Assembly: GCF_019711655.1 (NCBI RefSeq)
Contig: NZ_JAIGNU010000001.1
Location: 1,831,501-1,895,500, forward strand
Origin: Qipengyuania mesophila
GTDB lineage: Bacteria > Pseudomonadota > Alphaproteobacteria > Sphingomonadales > Sphingomonadaceae
Length of the DNA: 64,000 nt
Direction: 5' to 3'
Position numbers and translations under genes: made by a program. Below are positions 19,028 to 27,667 of this stretch, piece after piece. Under the pieces are notes generated by a model that was given only the letters and a program-made list of their open reading frames with translations, was not told the DNA's origin and did not search any database. The first letter of the stretch is position 1. Every line of letters begins with the position of its first letter.

Positions 19028-19501
19028 GTGGAAGTAATGCAGACGCCCAATCTCCCCGATGGCGCCCTCGATGGCGATCGGCACCTCTACGCCGTGCGAG
19101 TCTATTACGAGGATACCGATCTCTCGGGCATCACTTATCACGCCAACTATCTACGCTGGTTCGAGCGCGCGCGCAGCGACCTGCTGCGCCAGCTCGAGAT
19201 CGATCAGCGCGCGGCGATCGAGGCGGGCGAGGGCGCCTATGCGGTGTCCGAGATCAACCTGAAATACCTGCGCCCGGCCAAGCTCGACGACGACGTGCTC
19301 ATCGAAACGCGTTGCACCGAGCTCAAGGCCGCTTCCTGCCGGATGCACCAGCTTGCATTCAGACTGGCAGGTGGAGAGCGCGAATTGCTGGCCGAGGCAC
19401 ATTTGCGCGTCGGCTTCGTTTCACCCGAAGGCCGGCCCAAGCGCCAGCCCGAAGAATGGCGCGCGGCCTTCGCGCGTTTTGCCGAGCAAGGGGACCAATG
19501 A
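19028..19501 (+). CDS. ybgC: YbgC acyl-CoA thioesterase of the Tol-Pal cluster
   Basis: A 157-residue hot-dog thioesterase. 'VYYEDTDLSGITYHANYLRWFERARSDLLR' contains the catalytic Asp and the conserved His/Asn of YbgC. It opens the Tol-Pal operon, its usual place, and has been linked to phospholipid metabolism alongside Tol-Pal. The start is either GTG 19028 (AAGG upstream) or ATG 19037 (GGAAG upstream); the sequence does not decide. The stop overlaps the tolQ start by four bases. Confidence 0.92.
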   Translation: MEVMQTPNLPDGALDGDRHLYAVRVYYEDTDLSGITYHANYLRWFERARSDLLRQLEIDQRAAIEAGEGAYAVSEINLKYLRPAKLDDDVLIETRCTELKAASCRMHQLAFRLAGGERELLAEAHLRVGFVSPEGRPKRQPEEWRAAFARFAEQGDQ

Positions 19502-20195
19502 GCTCGCTTCTACTTCTCAGCGCCGCGGCACCGACCCGGCTCGATCCGATCCGCCTGTTCCTCGACGCCGACATCGTCGTCCAGCTGGTCATGGCCGGAC
19601 TGCTGCTTGCCAGCGTCTGGGTGTGGATGATCATCGTCAGCTTCAGTCTTCGCATGAGGAAGCTGCGCAGCCGGACGATCGATTACGAAAACGAGTTCTG
19701 GCAGGCCGAGAGCTTCGACCGCTTCACATCCGAACGCGGCAACAAGGACATTCCGGCGGCGCGCGTCGCGCAAGCGGCGGTGTCCGAATACCGCCGTTCT
19801 TCCAAGGGGGCGGTGCGCGATCCCGAGGCGCTGCGCGGCCGCATCGCGCTGGCCATGGACAGCCAGATCGCGCTCGAGGCGGACGATATCGCCGAGCGGC
19901 TCAACTTCCTCGCGACGGTCGGCTCGGTTGCACCATTTGTGGGCCTGTTCGGGACCGTTTGGGGGATCATGAACAGCTTCTTCCAGATCGGTGCGCAGGA
20001 AAGTTCCTCGCTTGCGGTGGTCGCGCCAGGCATTTCCGAAGCGCTCTTTGCCACCGCCATCGGCCTCTTTGCCGCGATCCCAGCAGTGATCGCGTACAAC
20101 CGCTTTAGCCATCGGGTCGATCGCTACGAGGCGCGCCTGCAGCGCTTCGCCGACCGGCTCAACTCGACCTTCAGCCGCCAGCTGGAAGCCCGCTG

Positions 20196-20196
<1 letters not shown>
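19498..20196 (+). CDS. tolQ: Tol-Pal proton channel subunit TolQ
   Basis: A 232-residue inner-membrane protein. ATG 19498 overlaps the ybgC stop. Three membrane segments lie at about residues 27-46, 138-160 and 172-195, and 'FVGLFGTVWGIMNSF' with 'GISEALFATAIGLFAAIPAVIAYN' are the MotA/TolQ/ExbB core that forms the proton path with TolR. TolQRA uses proton flow to energise outer-membrane constriction at division. Length is normal. Confidence 0.95.
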
Positions 20197-20672
<476 letters not shown>

Positions 20673-20681
20673 CCGGCGGTC

Positions 20682-21488
20682 ATGGAGAGGACAGGGATCA
20701 GGCACGAGGAACGGACCGGACTGGTCGTTGCGGTCGTGCTGCACCTTGCGCTGGTCGCTCTCCTTGTGGTGCAGGGCCTGTTTCCGGCTCCTGTGATCGA
20801 GCCGCCGCAGCGCATGACGGTGAGCCTTGCCGAGGACGTTGGCATGGCGGCGACGGCACCCGATCCGGTAGCCGAAAGCCGCGCCTCAACCGCGCCGACG
20901 ATGGAGCCCAATCCGGCCCCGGCGCCTGCACAGGACCAACCGGTCCAGCCGCAGGTCGAACGCCCCGTGCCGCCGCGTGTACAATCGCCGGTGCCGCCGC
21001 CCAAGGCCGCGCCCGACCCGCGCCCCCGTCGCCGCCCCGATCCGCCGCGCACGCAGGCCCAGCCCAAGAGCAGCCAGCGTAGCGGCGGCTCGCGCCTCGG
21101 CGACAATTTCCTCGAGGGGGCAGGATCGAGCACCAGTACGAGCGAGACGCGCGTCCCGGCATCGCAGATCGGGAACGCTGCGAAAGCCTCTATCATTCAG
21201 GCCGTTGCCCGACAGATCAAACCCCATTGGGAACCGCCAAACGGCCCTGAAGTAGAAAAAATCGTTTCCTACGTGCGGTTCCGGCTGAACCCTGATGGCA
21301 GCCTTTCCGGTAGGCCGGAGGTGGTCAGGCAGACCGGGGTCAACGACACGAACCGGGCGCAAGCGGGACGGCACGGCGAGCAGGCAGTCAGAGCCGTGCA
21401 GTTGGCTGCGCCATTCGATTTGCCCGAGGAATATTACGAGGCTTGGAAGGTCGTCACCGCCAACCTCGACTGGAGGTTGGCACAATGA
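20682..21488 (+). CDS. tolA: TolA-like energy-transducing protein
   Basis: A 268-residue protein with one membrane helix (about residues 15-33), a Pro- and Gln-rich spacer of about residues 60-140, and a TolA/TonB-type C-terminal domain ('RQIKPHWEPPNGPEVEKIVSYVRFRLNPDGSLSGRPEVV'). It is shorter than the Escherichia coli protein and lacks its Ala-rich helical rod, as usual in sphingomonads. It couples the TolQR motor to TolB and Pal. The last bases overlap the tolB start. Confidence 0.9.
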   Translation: MERTGIRHEERTGLVVAVVLHLALVALLVVQGLFPAPVIEPPQRMTVSLAEDVGMAATAPDPVAESRASTAPTMEPNPAPAPAQDQPVQPQVERPVPPRVQSPVPPPKAAPDPRPRRRPDPPRTQAQPKSSQRSGGSRLGDNFLEGAGSSTSTSETRVPASQIGNAAKASIIQAVARQIKPHWEPPNGPEVEKIVSYVRFRLNPDGSLSGRPEVVRQTGVNDTNRAQAGRHGEQAVRAVQLAAPFDLPEEYYEAWKVVTANLDWRLAQ

Positions 21489-22867
21489 AGTATGTCCTTT
21501 TCGCATCGTTCCTGGCGCTGGCTGCGCCACTGAGCGCACAGAACCAGGATCTTGGACAGCCCATCCCCGAGGGCGGCGAAGTCGAGACCATTGAAGAAGA
21601 TGGGGGACTCGAGGTGACGGTCAGCTTCGAAGGCAATCTCGACGATCTCGGCATTGCCATCCCGGGCTTCGCGACCGATCGCGACGTCGCGACCCCGGCC
21701 AATTCCTCGGGCACCGCTGCGCTGGGCAAGGAACTCGCGCGGGTCATCACCTCCGACCTACGCAACAACGGCCTGTTCAAGCCGACCGGTCCCGACGCCC
21801 TGCCCCAACCGGGTTTCGCCGAGATCACCGCTCCGAGCTGGTCGACCTGGTCCAATCGCGGTGCCGAAATGCTTGTCCATGGCTATGTCCGCGGCCGCGC
21901 CGACAGCAAGCTGACCGTCGGCTGTTATCTCTACGACATGGCGCTGCAGCAGGAACTGGTGCGCGAAGGCTGGGTGGTCCAGCCCGCCGACTGGCGCCGC
22001 GCGGCGCACAAATGCGCCGACCTCATCTATTCGCGCCTGACCGGCGAAAGCCCGTTCTTCGACAGCCGCATCGCCTATATCGCCGAGACCGGGACGAAGG
22101 ATAACCGTACCAAGCGGCTTGCGATCATGGACAGCGACGGGGCCAACCACCGCTTCATCACTACCGGCCGCTCTACCGCGCTGACGCCGCGCTATTCGCC
22201 CGACTATAAGAAGCTGTCCTATCTCAGCTATGTCGACGGCAATCCGCGCATCTACGTCTACGACATCGGTACCGGTCGCCAGACGCTGATCACGCAAAGC
22301 GCCAACCCGACCTTCGCCCCGCGCTGGAGCCCCGACGGACGCTGGTTGCTCTATTCCATGGCGGTCAACGGCAATACCGACATCTACCGCGTATCCTCCA
22401 GCGGCGGCGAGCCGATCCGGCTGACCGACACGCCGGGGATCGACATCGGCGGCTCCTATTCGCCCGATGGCAGCCGGATCGTCTTCGAAAGCGACCGTTC
22501 GGGCGCGCAGCAGTGCTACGTCATGGATGCGAACGGGGGGAACCAGCGCCGGATCAGCTTCGGCGGGGCGCGCTGCGCGACGCCCGAATGGAGCCCGCGC
22601 GGCGACCAGATCGCGTTCACCAACGCGAGTACGTTCAATATCTCGGTGATGTCGCCCTCGGGCGGCAATGTCCGCGTGCTGACCAATGGCTGGCAGGACG
22701 AGGCACCGACCTGGGCGCCCAACGGCCGGATCATCCAGTTCTTCCGCACCGAACGCAACAGCGGCAAGACCGGGCTCTATCAGGTGGACCTGACCGGCGA
22801 GAATCTGCGCAAGCTGCCGACGCCGGTCGATGCTTCGGACCCTGCCTGGGGACCGATCCTGCCCTAG
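21485..22867 (+). CDS. tolB: Tol-Pal beta-propeller protein TolB
   Basis: A 460-residue periplasmic protein. ATG 21485 overlaps the tolA stop and yields the signal peptide 'MKYVLFASFLALAAPLSAQ'. An N-terminal anticodon-binding-like domain (to about residue 185) precedes a six-bladed propeller with repeated '(Y/A)SPDG' and 'WSPDGRWLLYS' units. TolB binds Pal and TolA. Length and domain order are standard. Confidence 0.95.
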   Translation: MKYVLFASFLALAAPLSAQNQDLGQPIPEGGEVETIEEDGGLEVTVSFEGNLDDLGIAIPGFATDRDVATPANSSGTAALGKELARVITSDLRNNGLFKPTGPDALPQPGFAEITAPSWSTWSNRGAEMLVHGYVRGRADSKLTVGCYLYDMALQQELVREGWVVQPADWRRAAHKCADLIYSRLTGESPFFDSRIAYIAETGTKDNRTKRLAIMDSDGANHRFITTGRSTALTPRYSPDYKKLSYLSYVDGNPRIYVYDIGTGRQTLITQSANPTFAPRWSPDGRWLLYSMAVNGNTDIYRVSSSGGEPIRLTDTPGIDIGGSYSPDGSRIVFESDRSGAQQCYVMDANGGNQRRISFGGARCATPEWSPRGDQIAFTNASTFNISVMSPSGGNVRVLTNGWQDEAPTWAPNGRIIQFFRTERNSGKTGLYQVDLTGENLRKLPTPVDASDPAWGPILP

Positions 22868-22942
22868 CTGCATTGTGAAAAGATAAAGACGAATTCGGGG
22901 GGCAAAACCGACTTCACCACGCTGTTTGAAAGGGGACAGCCT

Positions 22943-23452
22943 ATGAATACCCGTATTGCTACCGGTCTGATGCTGGCATCGACCATCGCGCTTGCTGCCT
23001 GTTCGAAGAAGGCGCCGGAAGAACTTCCGCCGCCGCCGACCGAAACCGCGACCCCCACGCCAACCGCCCCGACCGGACCGACGGTCGGCTCGCAGGCGCA
23101 TTTCGTCGATGCCGTCGGGCAGGAGAACACGGTCGTCTATTTCGATACCGACCGGTTCAACATCGATGCGGAAGACCAGACCAAGCTGCAGCGCCAGGCG
23201 CAGTATTTCAGCCAGTACCAGCAGGTCAATTTCACGATCGAAGGGCATTGCGACGAGCGCGGCACGCGCGAATACAACCTCGCACTGGGCGAACGCCGGG
23301 CCAATGCGGCGAAGAACTATCTCGTCTCGATCGGGATTCCGGCGAACCGCATTCGCACCGTGAGCTATGGCAAGGAACGCCCGGTGGCGCTGGGCTCGAA
23401 CGAGTCGGCCTGGGCGCAGAACCGCCGCGCGGCGACGATCACGATCAACTGA
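22943..23452 (+). CDS. pal: Peptidoglycan-associated lipoprotein Pal
   Basis: A 169-residue outer-membrane lipoprotein with lipobox 'LAAC' at residues 17-20, a Pro/Thr-rich linker and an OmpA-like peptidoglycan-binding domain ('[31 protein letters not shown]'). '[10 protein letters not shown]' at its start is the usual Pal motif. It links the outer membrane to the wall and is the target of TolB. It is the last gene of the cluster and is followed by a strong terminator; cpoB/ybgF does not follow. Confidence 0.95.
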   Translation: MNTRIATGLMLASTIALAACSKKAPEELPPPPTETATPTPTAPTGPTVGSQAHFVDAVGQENTVVYFDTDRFNIDAEDQTKLQRQAQYFSQYQQVNFTIEGHCDERGTREYNLALGERRANAAKNYLVSIGIPANRIRTVSYGKERPVALGSNESAWAQNRRAATITIN

Positions 23453-23480
23453 TCGCTATCTCGGCGAAGCCGAAAACGAA

Positions 23481-23510
23481 AAGGGCTCCCCGATCGGGGA
23501 GCCCTTATTC
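23481..23510 (+). terminator. Terminator of the Tol-Pal operon
   Basis: An 11-bp perfect stem (AAGGGCTCCCC and its complement) with a GATC loop, followed by TATT, lies 28 bases after the pal stop. Confidence 0.85.
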
Positions 23511-23534
23511 GTCGGGGAGAACCTGAGGGCTTGC

Positions 23535-23684
23535 CTAGCGAAGCGCGCTCAGTTCCACCAGCGGACCTGCACCGGTCGCCAGTTCGCGCTGGTCGCCTGA
23601 AAGTCCGCCGAAGCCGGCGGTCAGGGCGAACACAGCCATCGACAGGACGGCGGCGGTGGCGGAAAGGGTCAGTTGCTTGCTCAT
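23535..23684 (-). CDS. Small secreted or membrane protein, 49 residues
   Basis: A short frame begins at ATG 23684 behind GAGAGAGACC. The product starts 'MSKQLTLSATAAVLSMAVFA', a good signal or anchor sequence, then continues with a Gly-rich stretch and a soluble tail ending 'PLVELSALR'. It faces the Tol-Pal operon tail to tail with the pal terminator between them. I do not recognise a family. The hydrophobic leader with a ribosome site supports it being real; the small size limits certainty. Confidence 0.55.
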   Translation of the reverse strand: MSKQLTLSATAAVLSMAVFALTAGFGGLSGDQRELATGAGPLVELSALR

Positions 23685-23837
23685 GGTCTCTCTCGTGCGA
23701 GGGTGCTAGCGCCCAGATATTAATTCTTCGTTGCAATGCAACATTGCAGATTGAAACTGGTTCCCACATGCTTGCACCTTTCGCCAGTCCGCCTAGATTG
23801 ACCGCCATGCCCAGCCGACAAACGACATTCTTCCGCC

Positions 23838-24371
23838 GTGGCTAAGGCGCGGCGCTCCAACGACTGGGGCTTTCCGCGCTGGCGCGGCTATGGCTCCTCG
23901 CGCGAGGCGACGACCGTGCGGCTGTGCGACCGGCACGGCTGCGAGGAGCCGGGCGACTGCCCCGCTCCCAAGGCGCCCAACAGTCCCGAACGGTGGATAT
24001 TCTGTCAGAAGCACGCCGCCGAATACAACCAGAAGTGGGACTATTTCGAAGGCCTCGACAAGGCCGAGAAGGAAGCCCGCGCGAAGGCCGAGCGGAGCGA
24101 GAATGCCGGCTATGCCGAGGCCCAGCATTATGGCTGGAGCGGCAGCGGAGACGGTTCGCGCAGCGCCGACGAGATGCGCGCGCTGGAAGTGCTGGAGTTA
24201 GAATCCGACGCCGATTTCGCGGCGGTGAAGAAGGCCTGGCGCGACAAGGCCAAGACGGTCCATCCCGACGTGAAGCCCGGCGACAAGGAGGCCGCGGCCG
24301 AGTTCCAGAAGCTCCAGCTCGCCTATGAGGTGCTGAAGGCCGCCGAAGAGCGGCGCGAGTGGCAGGGCTGA
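23838..24371 (+). CDS. J-domain co-chaperone-like protein
   Basis: A 177-residue protein with a C-terminal J domain (about residues 112-175): 'RALEVLELESDADFAAVKKAWRDKAKTVHPDVKPGD' contains the essential His-Pro-Asp, then 'FQKLQLAYEVLK'. The N-terminal half has a Cys-containing segment ('LCDRHGCEEPGDCPAP' and 'WIFCQKHAAEYN') that resembles a small metal-binding unit. It should stimulate a DnaK-type ATPase. The GTG 23838 start has no clear ribosome site, so it is the least certain part. Confidence 0.8.
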   Translation: MAKARRSNDWGFPRWRGYGSSREATTVRLCDRHGCEEPGDCPAPKAPNSPERWIFCQKHAAEYNQKWDYFEGLDKAEKEARAKAERSENAGYAEAQHYGWSGSGDGSRSADEMRALEVLELESDADFAAVKKAWRDKAKTVHPDVKPGDKEAAAEFQKLQLAYEVLKAAEERREWQG

Positions 24372-24380
24372 AGCTCCGGC

Positions 24381-25172
24381 CTATTTCGGCCGGGTATCGA
24401 TCCCAGGATTGGGATTGTCGTTCCACCACGGAACATCGGTGAAGGGGCGCACGTCGACCTCGTGCGACCAGCAATTGCGCGGCTGGTGCGCGAGGTGCCA
24501 ATAGGTCTCGGCGAGCGCGGCCGGATCGACCACCCCGTCGTCTCCCTTGGACGCCTTGTAGCCTTCGAACCGGTCGCCGAGCAGCTTGCCCAGCGTGTCG
24601 GGCGCATCAACCGAGCCGTCGACTACCACATGCGCGACATGCACCCCCTGCGGTGCGAATTCGGCGTTGAGCGTCTGGCACAGCATGCGGCGCGCGCCCA
24701 TGGCGGCGGCGTGGCTGTGCTGCCCGGCATTGCCGCGCACGGCGGCGGTGGCGGAGGTCACGAGGATCGTCCCGGAGCCGCGCGCCACCATGTGCGGCGT
24801 GAGCGCATGGGCAAGGCGGAAGAGGCCGAAGCACCCGAGCCGCCAGCCGAGCTCGAAGGTGCGGTGCGGCGTATCGGCGAGCGTGCGGCTCCCGATCTGC
24901 GCGCCGAGGTTGTAGAGCACGGCGTGGATCGGCCCGATGTCGCGCTCGACGCGCTCGACCAGCTCCTCGATCGTGCCGTCCGCCGCCGCATCGAGCAATG
25001 TCCCCGAAGCCATGCCGCCCGCCTCTTCGATTGCATCGACGAGCTTCGCCAGGCCGGCTTCGTCGGAGCGCCGGGCAAGCACGGCATGGTATCCGCCCTG
25101 CGCGAAGCGCATCGCGGCATGGCCGCCGATCCCCGCACCGGCCCCGATCACGAGGAACACCTTTTCCGCCAT
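24381..25172 (-). CDS. SDR-fold protein lacking the usual Tyr-x-x-x-Lys
   Basis: A 263-residue short-chain dehydrogenase/reductase fold with the cofactor motif 'VIGAGAGIGGHAAMRFA' and 'YNLGAQ' in place of NNAG. Where the catalytic Y-x-x-x-K is expected the chain reads 'GQHSHAAAMGARRML', so both Tyr and Lys are absent. 'PQGVHVAHVVVDGSVDAPDTLG' follows as in other members of this divergent group. It may have altered chemistry or only bind nucleotide. It is separated by ten bases from the ATP-grasp gene, with which it probably shares a transcript. Confidence 0.8.
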   Translation of the reverse strand: MAEKVFLVIGAGAGIGGHAAMRFAQGGYHAVLARRSDEAGLAKLVDAIEEAGGMASGTLLDAAADGTIEELVERVERDIGPIHAVLYNLGAQIGSRTLADTPHRTFELGWRLGCFGLFRLAHALTPHMVARGSGTILVTSATAAVRGNAGQHSHAAAMGARRMLCQTLNAEFAPQGVHVAHVVVDGSVDAPDTLGKLLGDRFEGYKASKGDDGVVDPAALAETYWHLAHQPRNCWSHEVDVRPFTDVPWWNDNPNPGIDTRPK

Positions 25173-25182
25173 GCCTGCCTCC

Positions 25183-26067
25183 CTAGATGCGGGCGAGGAT
25201 AGCCTGTGCGAGGCGTTCTCCCAAGCGCGGACCCTGTTCGGGGTAGAGATAGGGCTCGATCAGTTCCGCTTCCATCACCGCCAACTCGCCCGTCGGCAGC
25301 CGCGCCATGTCGACGCGGGCGTACAGCAGATCGGCGAAGGGCAATGCCGCGATCACGGCCTCGGCGGTCGCGAGGTCGTGCGGTTCGGGCGCGTAGTCGC
25401 ATTCGTAGCCGCCATAGAGCGACTGGATGCGATAGTCGTCGGCGCCGGCACGCTTGAGCACGCCGTGGCTGAAATGGCCGCCGATGAAGACGAAGGTGTA
25501 TTCGCCTTCCGCGACCACGCTCGGCAGGAAGGGCTGGACCATGCAGGCGCGCCCCATGCTCCAGCCGTCGTCGGGCAGGGCGTCCCGCGCAAAGCTGTGC
25601 TGGCCGAGGCCGCCCGCGCCCACCTGCCGCTTCACGACGATTCGGTCGGTGCCGAAGTGGTCCATCGCCGCCTCGACGCCTGCCCGGTCGACATCGTCGA
25701 GCCAGAGCGTCGGGACGGTGGCGGCCCCGCGCTCGCCCAATTCCGCAAGATAGCGCTTGTTGGCGTTCCAGCGGACCACCTCGGGCGGGTTGCACACCGC
25801 GACGCCTTGGGCGGCCAGAGCCTCCAGCCTGGCGAGGAAATCCTCGGGATGGTCCTGGTAGTCCCAGGCCGTGCCGAGCAACACCAGCGCGAGCCCCTCG
25901 AAATCCGAGAGTGGCGCGCGCCAGTCCACTTCGACCAGTTCGAGCCCCGCAGCGGCGAGGGCCGGGCGCAGCGCGGCGACCTCTATATCATGCTCGAACG
26001 CGTCTCCCCGGCGAGGTCCGTCGCCGGGGAGCGTGTCGGCACAGGCGAGAAACCCGATCCGGTTCAG
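25183..26067 (-). CDS. ATP-grasp-fold protein, probable CTG start
   Basis: A 294-residue protein of the ATP-grasp superfamily, which ligates a carboxylate to an amine or thiol through an acyl-phosphate. 'RIVVKRQVGAGGLGQHSF' is the nucleotide-binding loop, 'CMVQPFLPSVVAEGEYTFVFIGGHFSHGVLKR' the central strand pair, and 'ELAVMEAELIEPYLY' the metal-binding end. No ATG, GTG or TTG lies near the natural N terminus. CTG 26067 overlaps the upstream stop as CTGA, follows GGAGGCGG and gives '(M)NRIGFLACADTLPG'. Substrate is unknown. Confidence 0.75.
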   Translation of the reverse strand: MNRIGFLACADTLPGDGPRRGDAFEHDIEVAALRPALAAAGLELVEVDWRAPLSDFEGLALVLLGTAWDYQDHPEDFLARLEALAAQGVAVCNPPEVVRWNANKRYLAELGERGAATVPTLWLDDVDRAGVEAAMDHFGTDRIVVKRQVGAGGLGQHSFARDALPDDGWSMGRACMVQPFLPSVVAEGEYTFVFIGGHFSHGVLKRAGADDYRIQSLYGGYECDYAPEPHDLATAEAVIAALPFADLLYARVDMARLPTGELAVMEAELIEPYLYPEQGPRLGERLAQAILARI

Positions 26068-27371
26068 ACCGCCTCCAGCGCCTGTTCGAAGTCGGCGATC
26101 AGGTCGTCCGGGTCCTCGATGCCGATCGAGATGCGGATGAGGTTGTCGCCGATGCCCAGCGCAGCCTTGCGCTCGTCGGGCACCGAGAGGTGCGTCATCG
26201 AGGCGGGGTGGCTCGCCAGCGTCTCGGTCCCGCCGAGGCTGACCGCGAGCTTGGCGATCTTGAGACTGTCGAGGAAGCGGAAGCACTCGGCCTCTCCGCC
26301 CTTCAGCAGCAGCGAGAAGGTGCTGCCCGCGCCCTTGCAGTGGCGGTCGTAGATGTCCTGCTGGCGCGCATCCTTGATCATGCCGAGATAGCCGAGGCCT
26401 TCGACCTTGGGATGCCGGGCAAGGAATTCGCAGACCTTGGCGGCGTTCTCGCCCGCGCGGCTCATCCGCAGTTCGACCGTCTCGAGGCTGCGCAGCAGCA
26501 TCCACGCGGTGTTCGGGTCGCAGATCCCGCCCATGGTGTTGCGCAGCATGCGCACCGGATCCATCCACTTCTTCGCGCCGGCGATGCTGCCCGCGACGAG
26601 GTCCGAATGGCCGCCGACATATTTGGTCAGCGAGTAGCAAACGATGTCGGCGCCCTGGTCGAGCGGGCGCTGCCACAGCGGGCCGAGGAAGGTGTTGTCG
26701 ATCGCGATCGGGCAGTCGAGGCCGGCCTCGTCGACGGCGCCGCGCACCGCCTCGACATCGACCAGCGCATTGGTCGGATTGCCCGGGCTTTCGAGATAGA
26801 CCATGGCGACCTTGCCGCCCTGCTCGTCGGCCTTGGATTTGGCCTTGGCCAGCACCGCGTCGATTTCCTCGCGCGTCGCGCCCGCGGGGAAGTCGAGATA
26901 GCTGACGCCCCAGCGCGACATCCACTTGGCGACGAAGCCTTCGGTCGCGGCGTAGAGTGGGCCCGAATGGACGATCACGTCGCCCTGCTGGGCATAGGTC
27001 AGCAGCAGGACGCAGATCGCGGTCATCCCGCTCGAGAAGCTGAGCGCGTCCTCGGCTCCGTCCCAGATCGCGAGACGATCCTCGAGTATCTCCTGGTTGG
27101 GCGCGTTGAAGCGCGAATAGACGAGGCCGTCGGCGCCGCCCGGACGCTTGCCGGTGATGCCTTCGAAGTGGCGCTTGCCATCGGCGGCGCTGGGGAAGGC
27201 GAAGGTCGAGGTGAGGAAGATCGGCGGCTTGAGGCTGCCTTCGGACAGCACCGGGTCGTAGCCATGGCCCATCATCAGCGTACTGGGCTTCAGTTCGCGG
27301 CCGGCGATCTTGGTGACCTCCTGCTTGGGAGCCATGCGGGGCGATGTGGGGTCGATTTCGTGTTCGCTCAT
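26064..27371 (-). CDS. Cystathionine gamma-synthase-family PLP enzyme
   Basis: A 435-residue Cys/Met-metabolism enzyme of PLP fold type I. 'SSGMTAICVLLLTY' binds the cofactor phosphate, 'AIDNTFLGPLWQRPLDQGAD' carries the Asp that contacts the pyridine ring, and 'YSLTKYVGGHSD' contains the Schiff-base Lys. The family covers cystathionine gamma-synthase, cystathionine beta/gamma-lyase and methionine gamma-lyase; sequence alone does not choose. The N terminus is about 40 residues longer than in MetB. The ribosome site AGGAAGG is locked in a predicted H-type pseudoknot, suggesting control by a metabolite such as SAM. Confidence 0.88.
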   Translation of the reverse strand: MSEHEIDPTSPRMAPKQEVTKIAGRELKPSTLMMGHGYDPVLSEGSLKPPIFLTSTFAFPSAADGKRHFEGITGKRPGGADGLVYSRFNAPNQEILEDRLAIWDGAEDALSFSSGMTAICVLLLTYAQQGDVIVHSGPLYAATEGFVAKWMSRWGVSYLDFPAGATREEIDAVLAKAKSKADEQGGKVAMVYLESPGNPTNALVDVEAVRGAVDEAGLDCPIAIDNTFLGPLWQRPLDQGADIVCYSLTKYVGGHSDLVAGSIAGAKKWMDPVRMLRNTMGGICDPNTAWMLLRSLETVELRMSRAGENAAKVCEFLARHPKVEGLGYLGMIKDARQQDIYDRHCKGAGSTFSLLLKGGEAECFRFLDSLKIAKLAVSLGGTETLASHPASMTHLSVPDERKAALGIGDNLIRISIGIEDPDDLIADFEQALEAV

Positions 27372-27382
27372 GGGACGAGCAT

Positions 27383-27416
27383 CCTTCCTGAATCACGCTC
27401 CCAGGAAGGCGGGAGC
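27383..27416 (-). promoter_or_regulatory. H-type pseudoknot over the ribosome site; candidate SAM-type riboswitch
   Basis: On the minus strand, stem 1 pairs GCTCCC (27416-27411) with GGGAGC (27402-27397). Stem 2 pairs CCTTCCT (27409-27403) with AGGAAGG (27389-27383). The stems interlock with a one-base loop, no gap at the junction and a seven-base loop 3, a sterically sensible H-type pseudoknot. The 3' arm of stem 2 is the Shine-Dalgarno of the gene starting at 27371. SAM-II and SAM/SAH riboswitches use the same fold and the same occlusion. Confidence 0.55.
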
Positions 27417-27438
27417 CGGGTGGGCTGGCCGGGGCGCC

Positions 27439-27461
27439 CGTTCCTAACCTCCGCAGGAACG
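27439..27461 (-). other. Perfect hairpin in the same 5' leader
   Basis: CGTTCCT and AGGAACG form a 7-bp stem with a nine-base loop 22 bases upstream of the pseudoknot; no T-run follows, so it is not a simple terminator. A further 6-bp hairpin (CGCTCC/GGAGCG) lies at 27489-27507. The stretch 27462-27667 otherwise shows no gene I can support. Confidence 0.4.
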
Positions 27462-27667
27462 CCTCTCCGCCGACAGCGCTTTCGGTTGCGCTCCATATTG
27501 CGGAGCGATGTTGGTTTCAACTGCGGCGAAGCCTGCAACATGGACCGCATGGACCACGGTCCTGCGCCAAAAATTCTTCGATCGCGGTCGACGGGAAAAT
27601 CGGACGCAAGAGGGGGCGAGCGCATGACCATCGCGTCCGTTTACAGCGTGCGGGCGCTGTAGGAAAA

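Noticed and set aside
21758..23248. Minus-strand open frame of about 500 codons opposite tolB and pal
   Set aside because: Shadow of well-supported Tol-Pal genes, no recognisable product.
27368..27631. 87-codon minus frame covering the leader of the PLP enzyme, and a four-codon ATG..TGA mini-ORF next to its start
   Set aside because: No ribosome site for the long frame; the mini-ORF directly abuts the Shine-Dalgarno (zero spacing), so translation is unlikely.
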